NCBI RefSeq assembly: GCF_036373705.1
Contig: NC_089852.1
Span: 1,334,501-1,398,500, forward strand
Source: Amia ocellicauda
Lineage: Eukaryota; Chordata; Actinopteri; Amiiformes; Amiidae
DNA: 64,000 bases
Direction: 5' to 3'
Of this stretch, positions 22,901 to 37,992 are shown piece by piece (the first letter of the stretch is position 1; each line of letters starts with the position of its first letter). A program made the translations under genes and the position numbers. A model generated the notes under the pieces. The model saw only the letters and a list, made by a program, of their open reading frames with translations, had not been told where the DNA came from and searched no databases.

Positions 22901-25900
22901 CCCAGCTCAGTCCTGGGGGGACGTGCTGGACAGCAGCTCTGTGCTGTGATCACTTCACCCCACTGTGCCTCCCCAGGGGGACTGCTGACTGACCGCTGTG
23001 AGGGGCACTTCCTATTGGTCTACAGGTCTGATGATGTCCCAGTGTCACCCCCGACCCTCCCGGCACAGACACTCACCCTTCAGGGCGCCCTGCAGCAGAC
23101 AGGAGCCCAGCACGGCCACGGTGAGCAGCAGCAGGGTGGCCGGGACCAGCAGACTCCAGGGCCCCCTAGCGACTGGGAGGAGCAACAACAGCACAGGTCA
23201 GACGACAAGCGCCGCAACCCAGGACAGTACCTGAGCGCTTGATAATAATGATAAATCACTACATCAACAACAACAGCAGTTATACTACTATACTAATAAT
23301 AATAATAATAGGGTCAGCTGGGTTGTTTTCCATACACTGTGTACTTTACGCTTACCTGGGACAGAGAGACACTTTGGGCCCAGTGGTCTGTCTATCCCCT
23401 TCACTGAAGCCTAGAGAGAGAGAGAGGCAAACAGTTAAGAAAGTGAATCAGACCACAAAAACACACACACGTCGCACAAAGATAGACAAACACACACACA
23501 CTCATGTCATACTGATCCACACACTTGCTCACATATACAGACAAACAGACAAACGCACACACATTGAACAAAGACACTGTACAGAGAGAGAGCAGTGAGG
23601 GCTCCTACCATCAAACACGGAGAGGGGTCAGAGTCCGTGATGGGGAACTCTCCGGTTCTCTGCAGAGACACACGGACACACAGACACAGAGACACAGAGA
23701 CACAGGCAATGAGTTGAGGCAAATATCTCTTAACAGATTTGACAAAACAGTGTCTGATCATATGTTTCTGAAATCTATATATATATGGGATGTATTTTAA
23801 ATAAATTGTATTCTGAAATCCATACATTTATTTTATATGTTGAAAATGTTCTGCAATATATTTTCAAAATATAACATAAATAAATGCATTACAGACTAAG
23901 TAAATCCCACATATTCTAAATATACAAAAAAGGGGGCAATTGTGGCCATATGGAAATTATAAAGATCTCACTTTATATATCAATGTATCTGTGTTCCACA
24001 TGACCAGAGCTGGAGACCCGGCTGGACCAGACTGGACTGTAGATCAAATACCTGGATCAGGACTTGTGATTTCCCTGCTTGCTGCCACCCGGTGAACATC
24101 CTGTCCTTGATCAACTGGCAGTCAGAGGGCCTCGAGGTGGGGCCCCGGCACTGCCACAGTTCAGCCTCCACCTGGCAGGGTGTGGTGATGCTCCAGAACA
24201 GCGCCGTTCGGTTCTGCCGTGTCTGGTTCTTGCTCACGGACAGGGTCAGATTATTCCACATCGCCTGCTGTAGCTCTGAGAGAGGGAGAGGGAGGAGGAG
24301 ACAGGGAGAGAGGGAGAGGGAGAAGGGGAGTCGTCATTAATAATGTAATATGTTATAATAATGTATAATACTAATAATATCATTGCCTTGTCTATGAAAC
24401 GTGTGCACAGCTCCCTACTCACCTGTGTTGTTCTCAAAGGGACAAATCAGGTGACGCACAGAGTCTTTATCGGCCTCACTCATCCACCACACCTGAGAGA
24501 GAGGGGGGCAGAGTGACACGGGGTCCAAAACACTACGCATGCCGCACATGCAACAATACAGCCACATCATGTGAATATCATGTTTGTAAATATGTCTGTT
24601 GATATCTGTGAGAGTCCTTCATTGCTGTGTTTATTATTCCGGCTCCTGCATTTTAATTTGAAATAGAGAGGAAGCATATTAGTATGTACTGTACTGTTAG
24701 TTTGTTCTAAATTGTTAGTATGTAGTGTAAGTATGTAGTCAGAGTTGTAGTGTGTTTTCAGGCTGCAGTACCTCGAAGCACAGGCAGGGGGTGACACTAT
24801 ATAGGGGAATCCTCAGCTCAGTCTGGTTCTGAAAGGGATCCTGTGTCAGAAGAGATGATCAACATGACTCCGACACACGCAGAGAGGGAGAGAAAGAGAG
24901 AGAGAGGGAAGGAAGGAGGCAGAAAGAGATAAAGAAGTGACACAGAGACAGAGGACCTCACCAACAAATAGAAAAACAGACAGACAGACAGACAGAAAGG
25001 CAAACAGACACACAAAGAATGAGGGATTGAGATATAGACAGACAGACACTGAGGTTCCTAGGAGAAGCAGACAGGCAGACGGACACACAAACACGGAGTG
25101 ACAGAAACACAGACAGACAGACATTATATTGCAACAATATGGATATTGGCATCTGCTAAGAAATATTATAATAATAACAGTGAAAGACAGACACACACAC
25201 AAACAGACAGATAGACACAGACCATAGGGAGTGACAGACACACAGATAGTGAAAGATAGACAGACTGACCAGAGAATGGAATTGGCACACTCCATGCCTT
25301 CCTTGTTTCAGACACACCCCCATCTTGTTGGAGGGTCTAATATTCTTGTCGACCAATTGTAAGAAGGCCTCGCCCGTTTCCCGGTGAATCCCCGTGCAGA
25401 CTGTGGGAACTGGTGCGATAACAAAGAGCCAATCAGAGCGGACCACAGACAGGGATCCAACCAATCAAAGCTCGCCCTTCTATCATAACTGGTAACCCGA
25501 GAAATAAGTGTAACACAATACCATACAAAACAACCAGTCAAGTTGGGGGTTGTGTTTCTGTTGTGTCGTACGTGCTGTAGTTGAATTGCTGTTGTGTCAC
25601 AGCCAAAGTTGTGCTATAGGTTTTGTGTTTTTGTTATACTTTTGGTTGTTGTCTTTGTGCTCTCAAGGCTGTATAGCTGTGTGCACGGAATCTGTGGACA
25701 CACACTGACCTTCACAGTCCAACATATGTGGCCACTGGCCATCTCTGGGACACCCTGCCAGAGAGGGAGGGAGAGAGAGAGAGAGGGACAGACGGAAAGA
25801 GGGAGAGAGAGTGAGTGGGAGAGAGTCAGGGTTAGTCGGCTGTGTTACAAAATTCTGATGACGACATCACAGCACAGTTTCCTCACTGTTTTACAGTAAA

Positions 25901-28900
25901 TGTTACGTAACACTGTCTGACTGGAATAACAGCAATTTTTATGGCTCTGTCTCAGCACTGACACACACAGCTACACTGACACACACTGACACCAAACAGC
26001 TACACTGACACACTGACACCAAACAGCTACACTGACACACACAGCTACACTGACACACACTGACACCAAACAGCTACACTGACACACTGACACCAAACAG
26101 CTACACTGACACACACACAGCTACACTGAGATACACACAGCTACACTGACACACACACTGACACACACAGCTACACTGAGACACACACTGACATACACAG
26201 CTAGACTGAGACACACACTGACACACACACCTACACTGAGACACACTGACACACACACCTACACTGAGACACACTGACACACACAGCTACACTGACACAC
26301 ACTGAGATACAGCTACACTGAGACACACAGCCACACTGACACATACTGACACACACAGGTACACTGAGACGCAGCATGGCGGAAACTGCACAGCATAAAA
26401 CAATGACATGGATCACGGCAGCCTGGCAGTGTGTGACAGTGCTGCACTTGGCTGTTGTCACACTACACTACAGTGCTGCTCTGTCACTCGGGAGCCTGTT
26501 GGGTCAGAGACAAGGATGGGGTGGAGGGGTTACCTGGGAGGGTCAGGTTGGTCGTGAGGGAGGTGTTCGGCCCGGCATTGGTGACCACCCACACATCACT
26601 GCCTAGCGGTACTGGGGGGAACGACACCAGAGACACGTGCACCTGAGGAGGACAACACACAGGTCAGAGAGAGACATAACACTCTGCCACTGCCACACAA
26701 TAAGGTTGTAATAACATGGGTATGCATATAAATATATAGTGTAGCAATCTGGGACTGGGGGGTATATGTCCATCTGTGTGTTGGGGAGTGGGGGGTGGGG
26801 CACTTCGTGTTTTGTGCTTTTCACTGTTAGCGGAAAATGTTATTTCCGGGGCACAAGGACATAAAGAGGGGTGCCCTGGATACTGCCAGTCAGAGAATGA
26901 GAGTTCGAGAGAGATCCGAGTAAAGCCTGGGACACACCAGCGCGTCACAACATTTCAAACTTGAAGCCAGAGGCGTTGCCAGGATTGCAATACATTCAAG
27001 TGCAAACCAAAAGTAGGGGGGTCCGGGGGCATTCTCCTGTGTAAGAAAAAAAATGATATTGAACAGCTAAATGTATTCATCTGGTGCACTTTTTAATGAG
27101 TATTAATAAAAAATTTAACTAAAATTTTGGACGAAAAAGGAAAGAAAAACTGATCTGAAAACAATCTCCAGCCAGCAGCAATGTTAGCTAGCTAGCTAGA
27201 CTCACACATTGTCAATCAGACATCAGCTCTTTACAGTAGCTTTACTTCTGATATTGTTCTTGGAATATTTTCATTAAATCATAAATATCTAGCTTAGCTA
27301 TAAGCACTCACATTGTGTGGAAAAAACACCCTAATGTCTACCTTATGTCTCTTTGCTGGTTTCATCTTGATGCTTAGAAACAAATTGGCTAGCTAGCTGG
27401 CTACCTCGCCACATTCAGCGTTGTTAGCTGGCACAGGCAGTCTCACTACCGCCGGCAGCACTGAGGTCAACAGACCGCGACAGTTTTCCAGCAGCAAGCA
27501 ACCTTAGAGCAGTGCCTTCGTTGGAGAGGACCCAAAACGTGCTAAAGTAACATGAATATAAGATGTGAGACACTGTGCTCTACCAAAAGGTTCTGGTCAG
27601 GTATGTAGGCTGGCTTTCACAACATTAAATCAAAATCAACAAAATGAGTGTTTCAATCGCCAAATCAGTTGCAGAGATGCATATGAGTCATGCATATGCT
27701 GCAGGGGAAACAAATTATTGCTTGAAGACTTATCAATTGGATTCTACAAAGGCAAAGTAAGGTCATCCCACTTTCTCTCTATGCTGAGCCCATGTTCCTC
27801 AATATCACAGTGAGTTAGGCTAGCTAGACCAGTGGCTCTCAAACTGAGTGCCATCGCACACTGGTGTGCCTTGGGAGATGGCCAGGTGTGCCTTGGAATT
27901 ATTGATGATGATGATGATTTACATAGCTATAATCATACGTAAAGGTGTGCCTTGGATATTATTTTCATAAATGGTGTGCCTTGTGACAAAAACGTTTGAG
28001 AACCACTGAGATAAACTAGCTAGCTAGCTAAAGAGCCCTCTTCTTCACCAACCTGAGCTTGTAACGTTAGATGAGGCAGTGGCACTCTCACGCCCAGACT
28101 CATCTGCTGCTTCAGCTACAAGCCAGCTCGTCCTCGTCCTCCACCTCCTCTAGCCTCGCCTGCGCCTCCTTGCCTTCATGATCCTTTTTCTTTTTGAAAA
28201 CGCTTCTTATATCCATAGCTGCCCTTCAACTCAAGTCTTGCCACCACCAGATGTCAACAATGACAAGCCCTGTAACCAGTGCGCTCTCTCTCTCTCGCTC
28301 TCTCTCTCTCTCTCACACACACAGAGGACCCAAAACATACTTGTGTTTTTGATCAACGATATCATATTATTTTCGAGGGTTTTAATGCAAGATCGGAATG
28401 ACAGATGAATAGATCCAGGGCTATTTTTTATTATTATTATTTTTGTAAAAAAAAAAAAAATAGATCCGGGACTATTCATAAAACATTCAGGGCCGTAGCC
28501 CCGGACGCCCAGGCCTAATGATGCTGCTGCTTGACGCGCTGCGGACAGTGCCACGCCAACGTGTCTCCCAAGCGTCAAAAGGCAGAGATTTTGTGCAAAA
28601 CAACAATACATACAGAACTATATTTTACATTTAAAAGTAAAAATAAATGTCAGTATTTTGGGAAAACCCCACTGAATCATCAACAGATAAGGAGGAGGTG
28701 GAGGTACAGGGTTGGGAAATTGACTTTTTAAATTAACACATCCACAATGGCTGGTGGATGCGCAATTTTAACAGCCACTTCGATTTTTTACAAGCCATTT
28801 TTTTCTCCAATTCAAATATATTAAAGAAAACGCACTAGCATATTCTGAATTGTTTCAATGCATTTGTTTTATTATTAATACATATTTTATTAACAACGTA

Positions 28901-29658
28901 ATCTACTAACAATATGAGCTGGGCGGCTTTGTACTAGGCAAATTATTGATTGTGAGAGATTTATAACTGTGTTGATTGCGAGTGGCTGGTGTTAATTTCC
29001 CAACTTGTGGAGGAAGAAGATGAAGAAGAGATGTTGTTAATGAAGTCAGGGGATCCCTTGCATAGGAAATGCAAGCGCACAGCATTTGAACTTCATGAAG
29101 GATATAAGACCTGTTTCAACACTGTGATCTGTGCCATGGCAGAATAGCACAGTGAGATGAGGTATTGTTTAATTAAATACTGAATATACTGGGGTAGCAG
29201 TGCTCAGTCCACTTTTTTCTTTGTACTGAATAAATGCTCTTCACTGCATATTGTGTAAAAAAGCTTGCTTGGATTTGTAAAATACAAAAGTAGTAATTTT
29301 ACTGTTCTAAAAATAAAGAACATTTACCTTTGTTTAATAATCATTCGTACTGTGTGTTTTTAAACATTGATGAGTTCATTTTTTGTTTGTGTATGCTTAT
29401 ATTTATATGTGTGTGCTTTATGTCCTGTTTTGATCTGGACCCACCTCCCGGTTAAAACAAATCTCCCAGCCGATCAGTGATTATACAGTTTAATAAGGTA
29501 TAAACTCCGGTGGGTGTGGAGAAGGGATATATATATATTCATTATATTAATTATAGGCTATATGGATCAACTTCCTTTCCTAATATGAAGGAGACATTGG
29601 ATTCAAACCCCATAGGCAACTTTGAAAACCAGTTCTTCTTCTTCTTCTTCTTCTTCTT

Positions 29659-29689
<31 letters not shown>

Positions 29690-30291
29690 TTATTATTATT
29701 ATTATTATTATAATTACTTAATACATCTGTGCCATAATGTACAACATTCTGAGTGATGTCACCACTATAATTGGACTGCCATTGGTCAAGAAGCGTCGCG
29801 TCAAAAATTGCTCTGGGAGAAATCTTGACATGGCGAAGTAGCATGTAGGGGTAGTAGCTAGGAGTGTTGCTCCAGTTATTCTGTTCATCAATAAACTTGC
29901 AGAAAAGCAGAGAATGCTACATTGGTGTTTACAGTGGGATCAAATCCACACCACAATCCACCCAAAAAGGAAAGAAAATTGATTCACCACATTCAGCAAG
30001 GAGAGCGGGACAGCGGGGGCCACCTTGTGGGGGGTTCCTAAGGATGAGCTGGGGTGCCTAAGGCTGAGGATCAGCGGGTTGTACTAGAGGCCCGGACAAT
30101 CTGATACGGAGTTCTTCGGTGGGCGGAGCCGCTCTGTCTTCTCCACAGTGAGTGGGAAGCAGACCGTGAGACTGGTCTGGGTGCCGTTTGAAAAGGGTGC
30201 CACCAACAAAACCCAGTTAGAGGAAGATGCCAAACCCGAAGTAGCAGAAAAGCAGAGAATGCTACCATACATATACACGCATAGTTACTGA

Positions 30292-30322
<31 letters not shown>

Positions 30323-33300
30323 TTTATTTCTTGGCAGACGCCCTTATTCAGGGCGACTTACAACATAGCACTCACCTCACGGCTGTCATTGCCTTCCGAG
30401 CCTGCGGGGGTCAGTTTGACATGCAGCTTCTTGCATGGAATGAATCGGTGCGGCACAAAGATGCACACCTGGACAGAGGCTGTAAACACACAGAGAGGCC
30501 AGCAGGGGCAGCAGTGAGGAACACATAAAAACAGGGTAAACATTAAAAAAACAACTACAAACTACTGACTAAAGACAGACCAACAGACAGAGAGACAGAC
30601 AGGGTACAGTGCAGGGGTCTGACCTGTCTGGCTCTCCAGGCCACTCCCCGCCTCGCTATCCAGATCGTCCTCGCCCGACTGATCGTCCACCCCTGGATGA
30701 CCTGCAACCACAGACAGCAGCTAAATATGGCTCTGCGCAGCAACAGTATAAATAGCAATGGCAGCAGCTGCGCAGTGCAGTGGTCACGGTGGTTGCAGCT
30801 GCGGTGCAGGCAGTTGGACAGACCCAGGCGGAGCTGCGTACCTCCCACGCTCAGGGTGACTCGGACCCGCAGGCACAGCCTACAGTGCCGCCCCGGACCC
30901 CCCTCCGCCTGGCAGCACAGCAGGGGCTCGACGTCCAACCGCGTCACGACCACGTGGGGCCCCTCAGGGTCCAGCTCAGGCAGAAACACATCTGCACACA
31001 AACAACAACATAATTTCTCTCCCTCTCACCTGCCCATAGTCCTCTCTAATACCCCTGCCCCTCTGTTTGTGCTCTCCCCCCTCCCAAAAACATGAACGAG
31101 TTGCACGTTTGATTCTGTTAATTATTTAAAGCTGAATGTCGGCCCTCCACCCAATTACCCTCACCCCCAGCTCAATATATTACCCCCTCACCCCCTCACC
31201 ACCACAGTACGCCCTCGATTTACCCCCCATAAATATCCCTGTCATGCTCTGGTGCTCTGGTGCTCAAATACACAAATAAAGACCCCCAAACCCTGTGGCC
31301 CCACTAGACTCACCCTCCACAGTGCAAGTGCAGTTGGAGACGCCCTGAGGAAAGAGCAGAGGAGAGACACATCAGGGGCCGCAGCGAACACACATTCCAT
31401 GTGTAATTACTAATGGTAGGTAAAAACCCCGCTTCCTGTCTGTAATCTCTTCTGAAGTGTCTGCTGTGCATCTAGATATGATGCCCGACACAGAGCAGGA
31501 GGCTAGAGAGGCCCGTAGTTACATTAGAAATCATATTTGCAGAAAAGAAATACAAGCTGCTGGACGTAACCAGTGTAAAGAAAGCACTCAAACAGGACAA
31601 AATAGGCAGTCAGTGTGTCAGTTAGTCAGTCACTGTGTCAGTCAGTGAGTCAGTCAGTCAGTGTGTCAGTTAGTCAGTCACTGTGTCAGTCAGTGAGTCA
31701 GTCAGTTAGTCAGTCACTGTGTCAGTCTGTGCGTCAGTCAGTCAGTCAGTCAGTCAGTGTGTCAGTTAGTCAGTCACTGTGTCAGTCAGTGAGTCAGTCA
31801 GTCAGTCAGTTAGTCAGTCACTGTGTCAGTCTGTGCGTCAGTCAGTCAGTCAGTCAGTCAGTCAGTCAGTGTGTCAGTTAGTCAGTCACTGTGTCAGTCA
31901 GTGAGTCAGTCAGTCAGTGTGTCAGTTAGTCAGTCACTGTGTCAGTCAGTGAGTCAGTCAGTTAGTCAGTCACTGTGTCAGTCTGTGCGTCAGTCAGTCA
32001 GTCAGTCAGTCAGTGTGTCAGTTAGTCAGTCACTGTGTCAGTCAGTGAGTCAGTCAGTCAGTGTGTCAGTCAGTCAGTCAGTTAGTCAGTCACTGTGTCA
32101 GTCTGTGCGTCAGTCAGTCAGTCAGTCAGTCAGTCAGTGTGTCAGTTAGTCAGTCACTGTGTCAGTCTGTGCGTCAGTCAGTCAGTGTGTCATTTAGTCA
32201 TGTAGTGTGTCAGTCAGTCTGTGTGTCAGTCAGTCAGTCAGTCAGTCAGTAACTTTTTTGGTCCAAATCTTCTTGATTTTTCAAAGGATTTACTAATTAA
32301 CATATATTTTATATTGATCTATGTTCCTGTGTCTGTGTGAGTGTGTGTTTATCAGTGTCAGTGTCTCTCTGTGTCTGTCCGTCTCTATCTCGCACAAACG
32401 CATACACCCACACACAGCTCTGCATTCCCCTGTGAGCACAGATGGCAGGAAGGAGAATTTGCATGAGTTTGTTTTAGATTGTATCTTCTCACTCTTTTTC
32501 TTGTGTTTTCCCTGTTTCCCTGTGTGAGGGTGAGTGTGCGTATGTGTGTGTGTGTGGGGGGGGGGGTTAGTGTGTGTGTGTGTGTGTGTGTGTGTCAGCA
32601 TAGCCAGGTCTCTGCACTGTGCAAGAGGCAAGTCTATGTCTGTCTGTCTCTCTCGCTCTGTCTGTCTCTCCTTGCACTGCCACACCATCTTGGCAATCTA
32701 TATATTGACCATGTTACTGTGGAAACTGTAATTGAGCTGAGGGATTGGGTGTCGGGTCGGGTCCTAACTGGGTCGTTAATAAAAAATGATAACTAAAGCG
32801 CTCGCTCTCTCTCTGTCTCAATGTAAATTAAATTAAATTCTCTCTTTCTCTGTCTCTCTCTCCACCTGCTCCAACAACTGGACCTGCAACTGTGTTCTGT
32901 GGGATTGGACACTCTGTGCCGGGATTGGACACTCTGTAATGGGACTGAACACTCTGCGCTGGGATAGGACACTCTGCACTGGGATTGGAGACTCTGTAAT
33001 GGGATTGGACACAATTGTAAATCATACAACCGTATTTTGGCAAATATATACAGAAATGCATATACCTTCCTAACTGAGAAATGTAGGCATGTGTTAAGGA
33101 ATTTAAGGAGAGTTCTGTGTTTTACGACAGGCCTGTGTTCAACAAAGTACAACGTCCATTCTGGAAGGCTCCACAGAGACCAGCACCACATTGCAATTGA
33201 AGATTTATTTTGTGAAACTCAGACATTCAAGACACTTGAATGTCAATATATTCCATAGACCAGGGCAACAAACCCAAATACAAACTACAGGCTGCTAACA

Positions 33301-36300
33301 TTAGTGTTACCCAGCTTCTTCCCCAGTTTGATAACAAACATTAAAAGGTGACTTAAAACTAACATAATGATACTAAAGTAATTCTACCTCAGAACCAAAA
33401 CCTGAATAAGCCATGATTGGTCTTAAAAGAAAGAGCATTAACTAAAATAACCATTGGACCATTTAAATTCCACATACAATGCAACATTAACATTTGGTGA
33501 GAGAAGTATTCACACATCCTAATTGATCCTGCTCTGATACGGGCATCAGACCAGCCCCCCCGGCATTCCAAGAAGACTCAAATGTAACATCACAGAGAAA
33601 GAGCACCTGGCTTGTTTGGTATCAGCTGTAAGGTCCTGTTTTGAGGGACTTGAAAATGTAATTGAAGACCCTGTATTTGAAAGTTGATGAAAGTGTTTTG
33701 TGATAACTATATAATGTTTTATATTAGAAACAGCATGTATACAGATTGAGCAAATTAGATAAATTAGAAGGTACATTTGTTAGAAATTCCTATTATTAAT
33801 AAAAGATTGCACAGTGCCGAAATAGCCCACGCTGTTTGTTAAAAGTCTGTTTGTGGACTTAAATTGCTTCCCCAGATTGGCAGGAACTGTTTTGTTAAAG
33901 ATTGAGGGACACTTGAAAAAGACGACCGTGAGACCGGACTTCTCGGAAAAACATCAAAGAAAGACATTTGGTTTGCGGATCCCAGATCTCCCCCCGGGAA
34001 GACGGATCGTAAACGGACTTGGGCTTGCAGCTTTTGATTGGATGAACAGCCACAACATACTAAGTCATTTTCTTATAAAGCTTCACTCGTGTTTGTAAAA
34101 ACTAAGGTCTCACTGAAGGAATTTCCTGACGTGGTGCTTCCAAGCTAACTTGTGAATAAAGTTTCAGTTTGCTTTATCTCAACAACTTTTCCAATTATTT
34201 CAGAGATGTGTTCAACAGTAATTGATAGAACTACAACTTCACAATATAGAGTTAGAATTTCTAGGTAACATTTGAACTATTTTCATATTCCTCAAAGACA
34301 TCACACCCCAATACACATTCTGTAGGAATCAAGGAGACGAAATCCAGGAAGACTGAACGAACCAGAACCAGTCTCCCAGCCCTCCCCACTATCGAACGTC
34401 TTTATAACTGAATCTCAGTAATCCACACAGGTAGTATATTTCGTGTACTAGTCAAGAATTAGGTAATCCACAATTGCATTAAACCTAGTTGTGTGTGGGA
34501 TCTGAACTGTAGGAATGGGCAGCATAATCATACTTATTTGTTATTTTACATGTTTTGTGTCTCAAGTCAAAACTCGAGTATTGGACAGATCTCCTCTCAT
34601 TCTCACTCTTAATCTTATCCACCCTGCTTGTCTCTGTCCTATCTTTGCAAATACATGCTGTCTATTTACATTTTAATAAACCTATATCTGTATAAAGCGA
34701 AACAGCCTCAAGGTCAATTCATGCAGATCAACCTCACCGCTGATCTGAGCTCGTATTAGTAAAGTATTGTGGTAACTTACATATCAACCCGGTCTTGTTG
34801 TCAGAGGACTTGACCGCTGTGGGTTGTATGTGTGAGGGTCACTAGATAATAGGACTTTATTCAGCAATTAAATTCAGCAATTAATATTTCTTCTGGTAGC
34901 GATACCAGATAAAAACAAAACTCTAGTTTAAAGTCCTAGGCTGATCAAAAGTACTGACAATAATTGTAATAAAACAATAACTGTAAATGATAAATTAAAA
35001 CAATTTGTCCATTGCAACATTCTGGCTGTATCTTATCAGATCAGCATCCTTTCATTTCATTAAACTATTTACACTCTGCGCTGGGATAGGACACTCTGCA
35101 CTTGCCTGGAGCTGACTGTGTAAGCCCCCCCTCACTGAAAGAGCTCGGGGTCTGCAGCAGCCGGTGCTGAATGCGGACGCAGCCGTCAGTGCTTTAATCT
35201 GGCCCGTCCGAGTCTCACAGTGCCCCCTGCGCTCACAGAGGCACTGCTGCGCCACCCACTGAATGTCTCCCAGCTCGGCTGTTTAATAGGCTCAACCTGT
35301 GATTCAACACAACTGGGTTTGTCTTGTGTGAGGTTCACCAACAATGTCATATACCACAATACCATAGACCTAGAAAAACTAATCTGTTGTCTGTCCGAGA
35401 TTAAAACATGGATGACAAGAAATGTTCTTATGCTTAATTCTGACAAAACAGAAGTCCTAATTTTAGGGGACAAAAATCTAACTGTTCATCATGCACTGAC
35501 AAATCTAAGTACTGATAACTTTAATTTCTCCCCTAAGGAGATGGCACGAAACCTGGGTGTCATCTGTGATCATAATCTATCCTTTGAATCACACATTCAG
35601 AATGTGTGTTGATCTTCCTTCCTCCAGTTTAGAAACATTGCTAGACTGCGACAATTCCTCTCATTACAGGACACTGAGAAATTGATTCACGCATTTGTTA
35701 CATCTAGATTGGATTACTGTAATGCCATTCTGTCAGGCAGCACAAACAGAGCTATTTCTGCACTTCAGTCCAAAATGCTGCTGCAAGAATTCTAACTAAA
35801 ACAGAAACCCATGAACACATCACTCCAATATTGGCTTCTCTTCACTGGCTGCCCGTGCACTACAAGATAGACTTTAAAGTGCTCTTACTGGCATTTAAAG
35901 CACTAAAGGGTCTGGCACCTCCCTACCTAAAAGATCTCCTTATGGAATACACTCCAGGTCGGCCATTAAGATCACAGGAAGCCGGTTACTTAGCGCTCCC
36001 CAAAATACACAAGAAAAGCGCAGGTGGTAGAGCATTCAGTTATAGGGCCCCGAAGCTGTGGAACGATCTTCCAGCCAATATAAGAGATGCCCCCTCTGTC
36101 TTAGCCTTTAAATCACGGCTGAAGACTCATCTGTTTAGTCTCTGTTTTTCTAGCCCACAATGCCGCCGGTGTCCATGGACATGCAGTGCACAACTGTCTT
36201 TGGAAATGTCCTGCACTGCATGACCAGTATCTGAGCACGACTGCCTTCTTGCCTTCCAGCAACAGCCCCCACTGAGGTTCCGACGAGGCACCTCGCCCCC

Positions 36301-37961
36301 CACCATGGAAGTCTGATGAGGCACAACCCTCCTCCAGGGAACCCCACCACAGAGGGCTAATGGGGCATCCACACCCAAGGTCTGACGAGCCATCGCCACC
36401 CAAAGCCTGTTGATGGTCCAACCCCCCTAACCCCAATGGCGGGCGAGAGGCCTCCTCCAGAGGGAAGAGCACAGCCAGCAGCACCGATCAAGAACTTTCT
36501 GATCTCCTTGCTGCTGTAATAACTATACTGCCTGGAGGGGAGGTGACCATTAGGCCTGAGCCCTAAGCCATGGACCCCAGAGATTCATTTTCTCCTACAT
36601 GCCATCCATAGGAGTTTTATTGTTTTTCTCTCCTCCGTGCCTAAATGGTTTATTTATTTAAATGTTCACTTACTTTATTTTAGATCATGTAAACTGTTTA
36701 CAGGTCTATATTTATTTTACTTTATTGTATTTATGTATTTTATTTTGCTGTACATTTGTTGTATGTTTACCAGTCTGTAAAGCGCTCTGTGGAGTGCTCT
36801 CTACCCTGCAAAGGGCGCGATACAAATAAAAATTGATTGATTGATTGATTGATTGAATGTGGGTGAACTGTCCTGCTGGGCCGGGCCACCCCGGACATTG
36901 ACATGAGCAGCGTGAGCCAAGAGGGCAGCCCTGGTGCTGTGAGGGTGTTCCCCACACTCGAGACTTGCAGAGGGCAGCGCTCGGATAGCGTATGGAGTAA
37001 TGACCGCATGCCCGGTTGTCCTGCGAACAGAGCCGCTCCGCGTGACGACGCGATTCCTAGAGTGGCAGCGATGGTAAGTACTGTCAGCACAGAAGTGCTG
37101 AGATGCAGTTTTTAAATGTGGGGTTTTAAGCGATGATGTTCAACTGTATTACACATAGCACAATTACACAAGCAATAAAAAGTAAAACTATTCCTTCAAC
37201 GTCCACATCTGGTCCTGGAGACCAATTAATGTCCAGCACCGGTAATAATAGGATGATGTCCTAAATTATAATCAATACTATCATAGTTTCTGTCCCCGTT
37301 CACACCTTTGGTTTAGATCCTCATATTTACGATAGTCAACTTTCAATGTTTTTATTTTAATTTATTTCATGACACTGCGAACTTTCTTTCAATTCCTGCG
37401 CTTCCTCCTATTTGGGATATCTGGTTATACGTCCATGTTCCTGACTGCAGTGTTTAGCTGTTTTTGGATGTTATATTCACCTCATATTTTTATCAGCATT
37501 TTAATCTCGTTTTCCTCCCACAGAGCTTGTTTAACAGTTTTATTAGTCCTCGTTCTCTCGGAAACAACTGAGTGAGACAGGGGCCGGCGCTGAGGTGACA
37601 GATGGGCTGTGGTGAAGGTGTGGGTACAGTATGAAAGGGGGAGGGACACAGAGAGGGCGATAGAGACAGACCCCTGGGGGCAGGCAGTGCTGCTGGACCA
37701 GTTACACAGAAGAGTTGAATAAACAGTTCAAACTTCCCTGGACTTTTCCATATCTGCCAGGGATTTGCATGGGCTGCGATCCAGGAACAGCAAAGAGAGC
37801 TGGACATGCACGGGCTGGGTGCCAGAGTGTGAAACAGACAAATAACCTCCCTCTCACCATCTCTCCATCACTCCCTCTCTCCCCCTCTCTCTTTCCTCTC
37901 CTCTCTCTACATCTGTTTGCTTCTGTTTTTCTCTCCGTCTCTTCCTCTTTCTCTCCATCTG

Positions 37962-37992
<31 letters not shown>

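Noticed and set aside
31605..32252. Possible CRISPR-like or direct-repeat array
   Set aside because: No spacers: units are 4-bp slippage repeats with variants, in an intron of a vertebrate gene.
33780..34320. Calling a definite endogenous retrovirus
   Set aside because: Only an LTR-like signal order is visible; no gag, pol or env remnant, primer site or duplicated flank.
36870..37115. GC-richer block as possible extra IL17RC exon or a new gene
   Set aside because: Adding it is not needed: IL17RC exon 1 and 2 join in phase without it, and its frames match nothing known to me.
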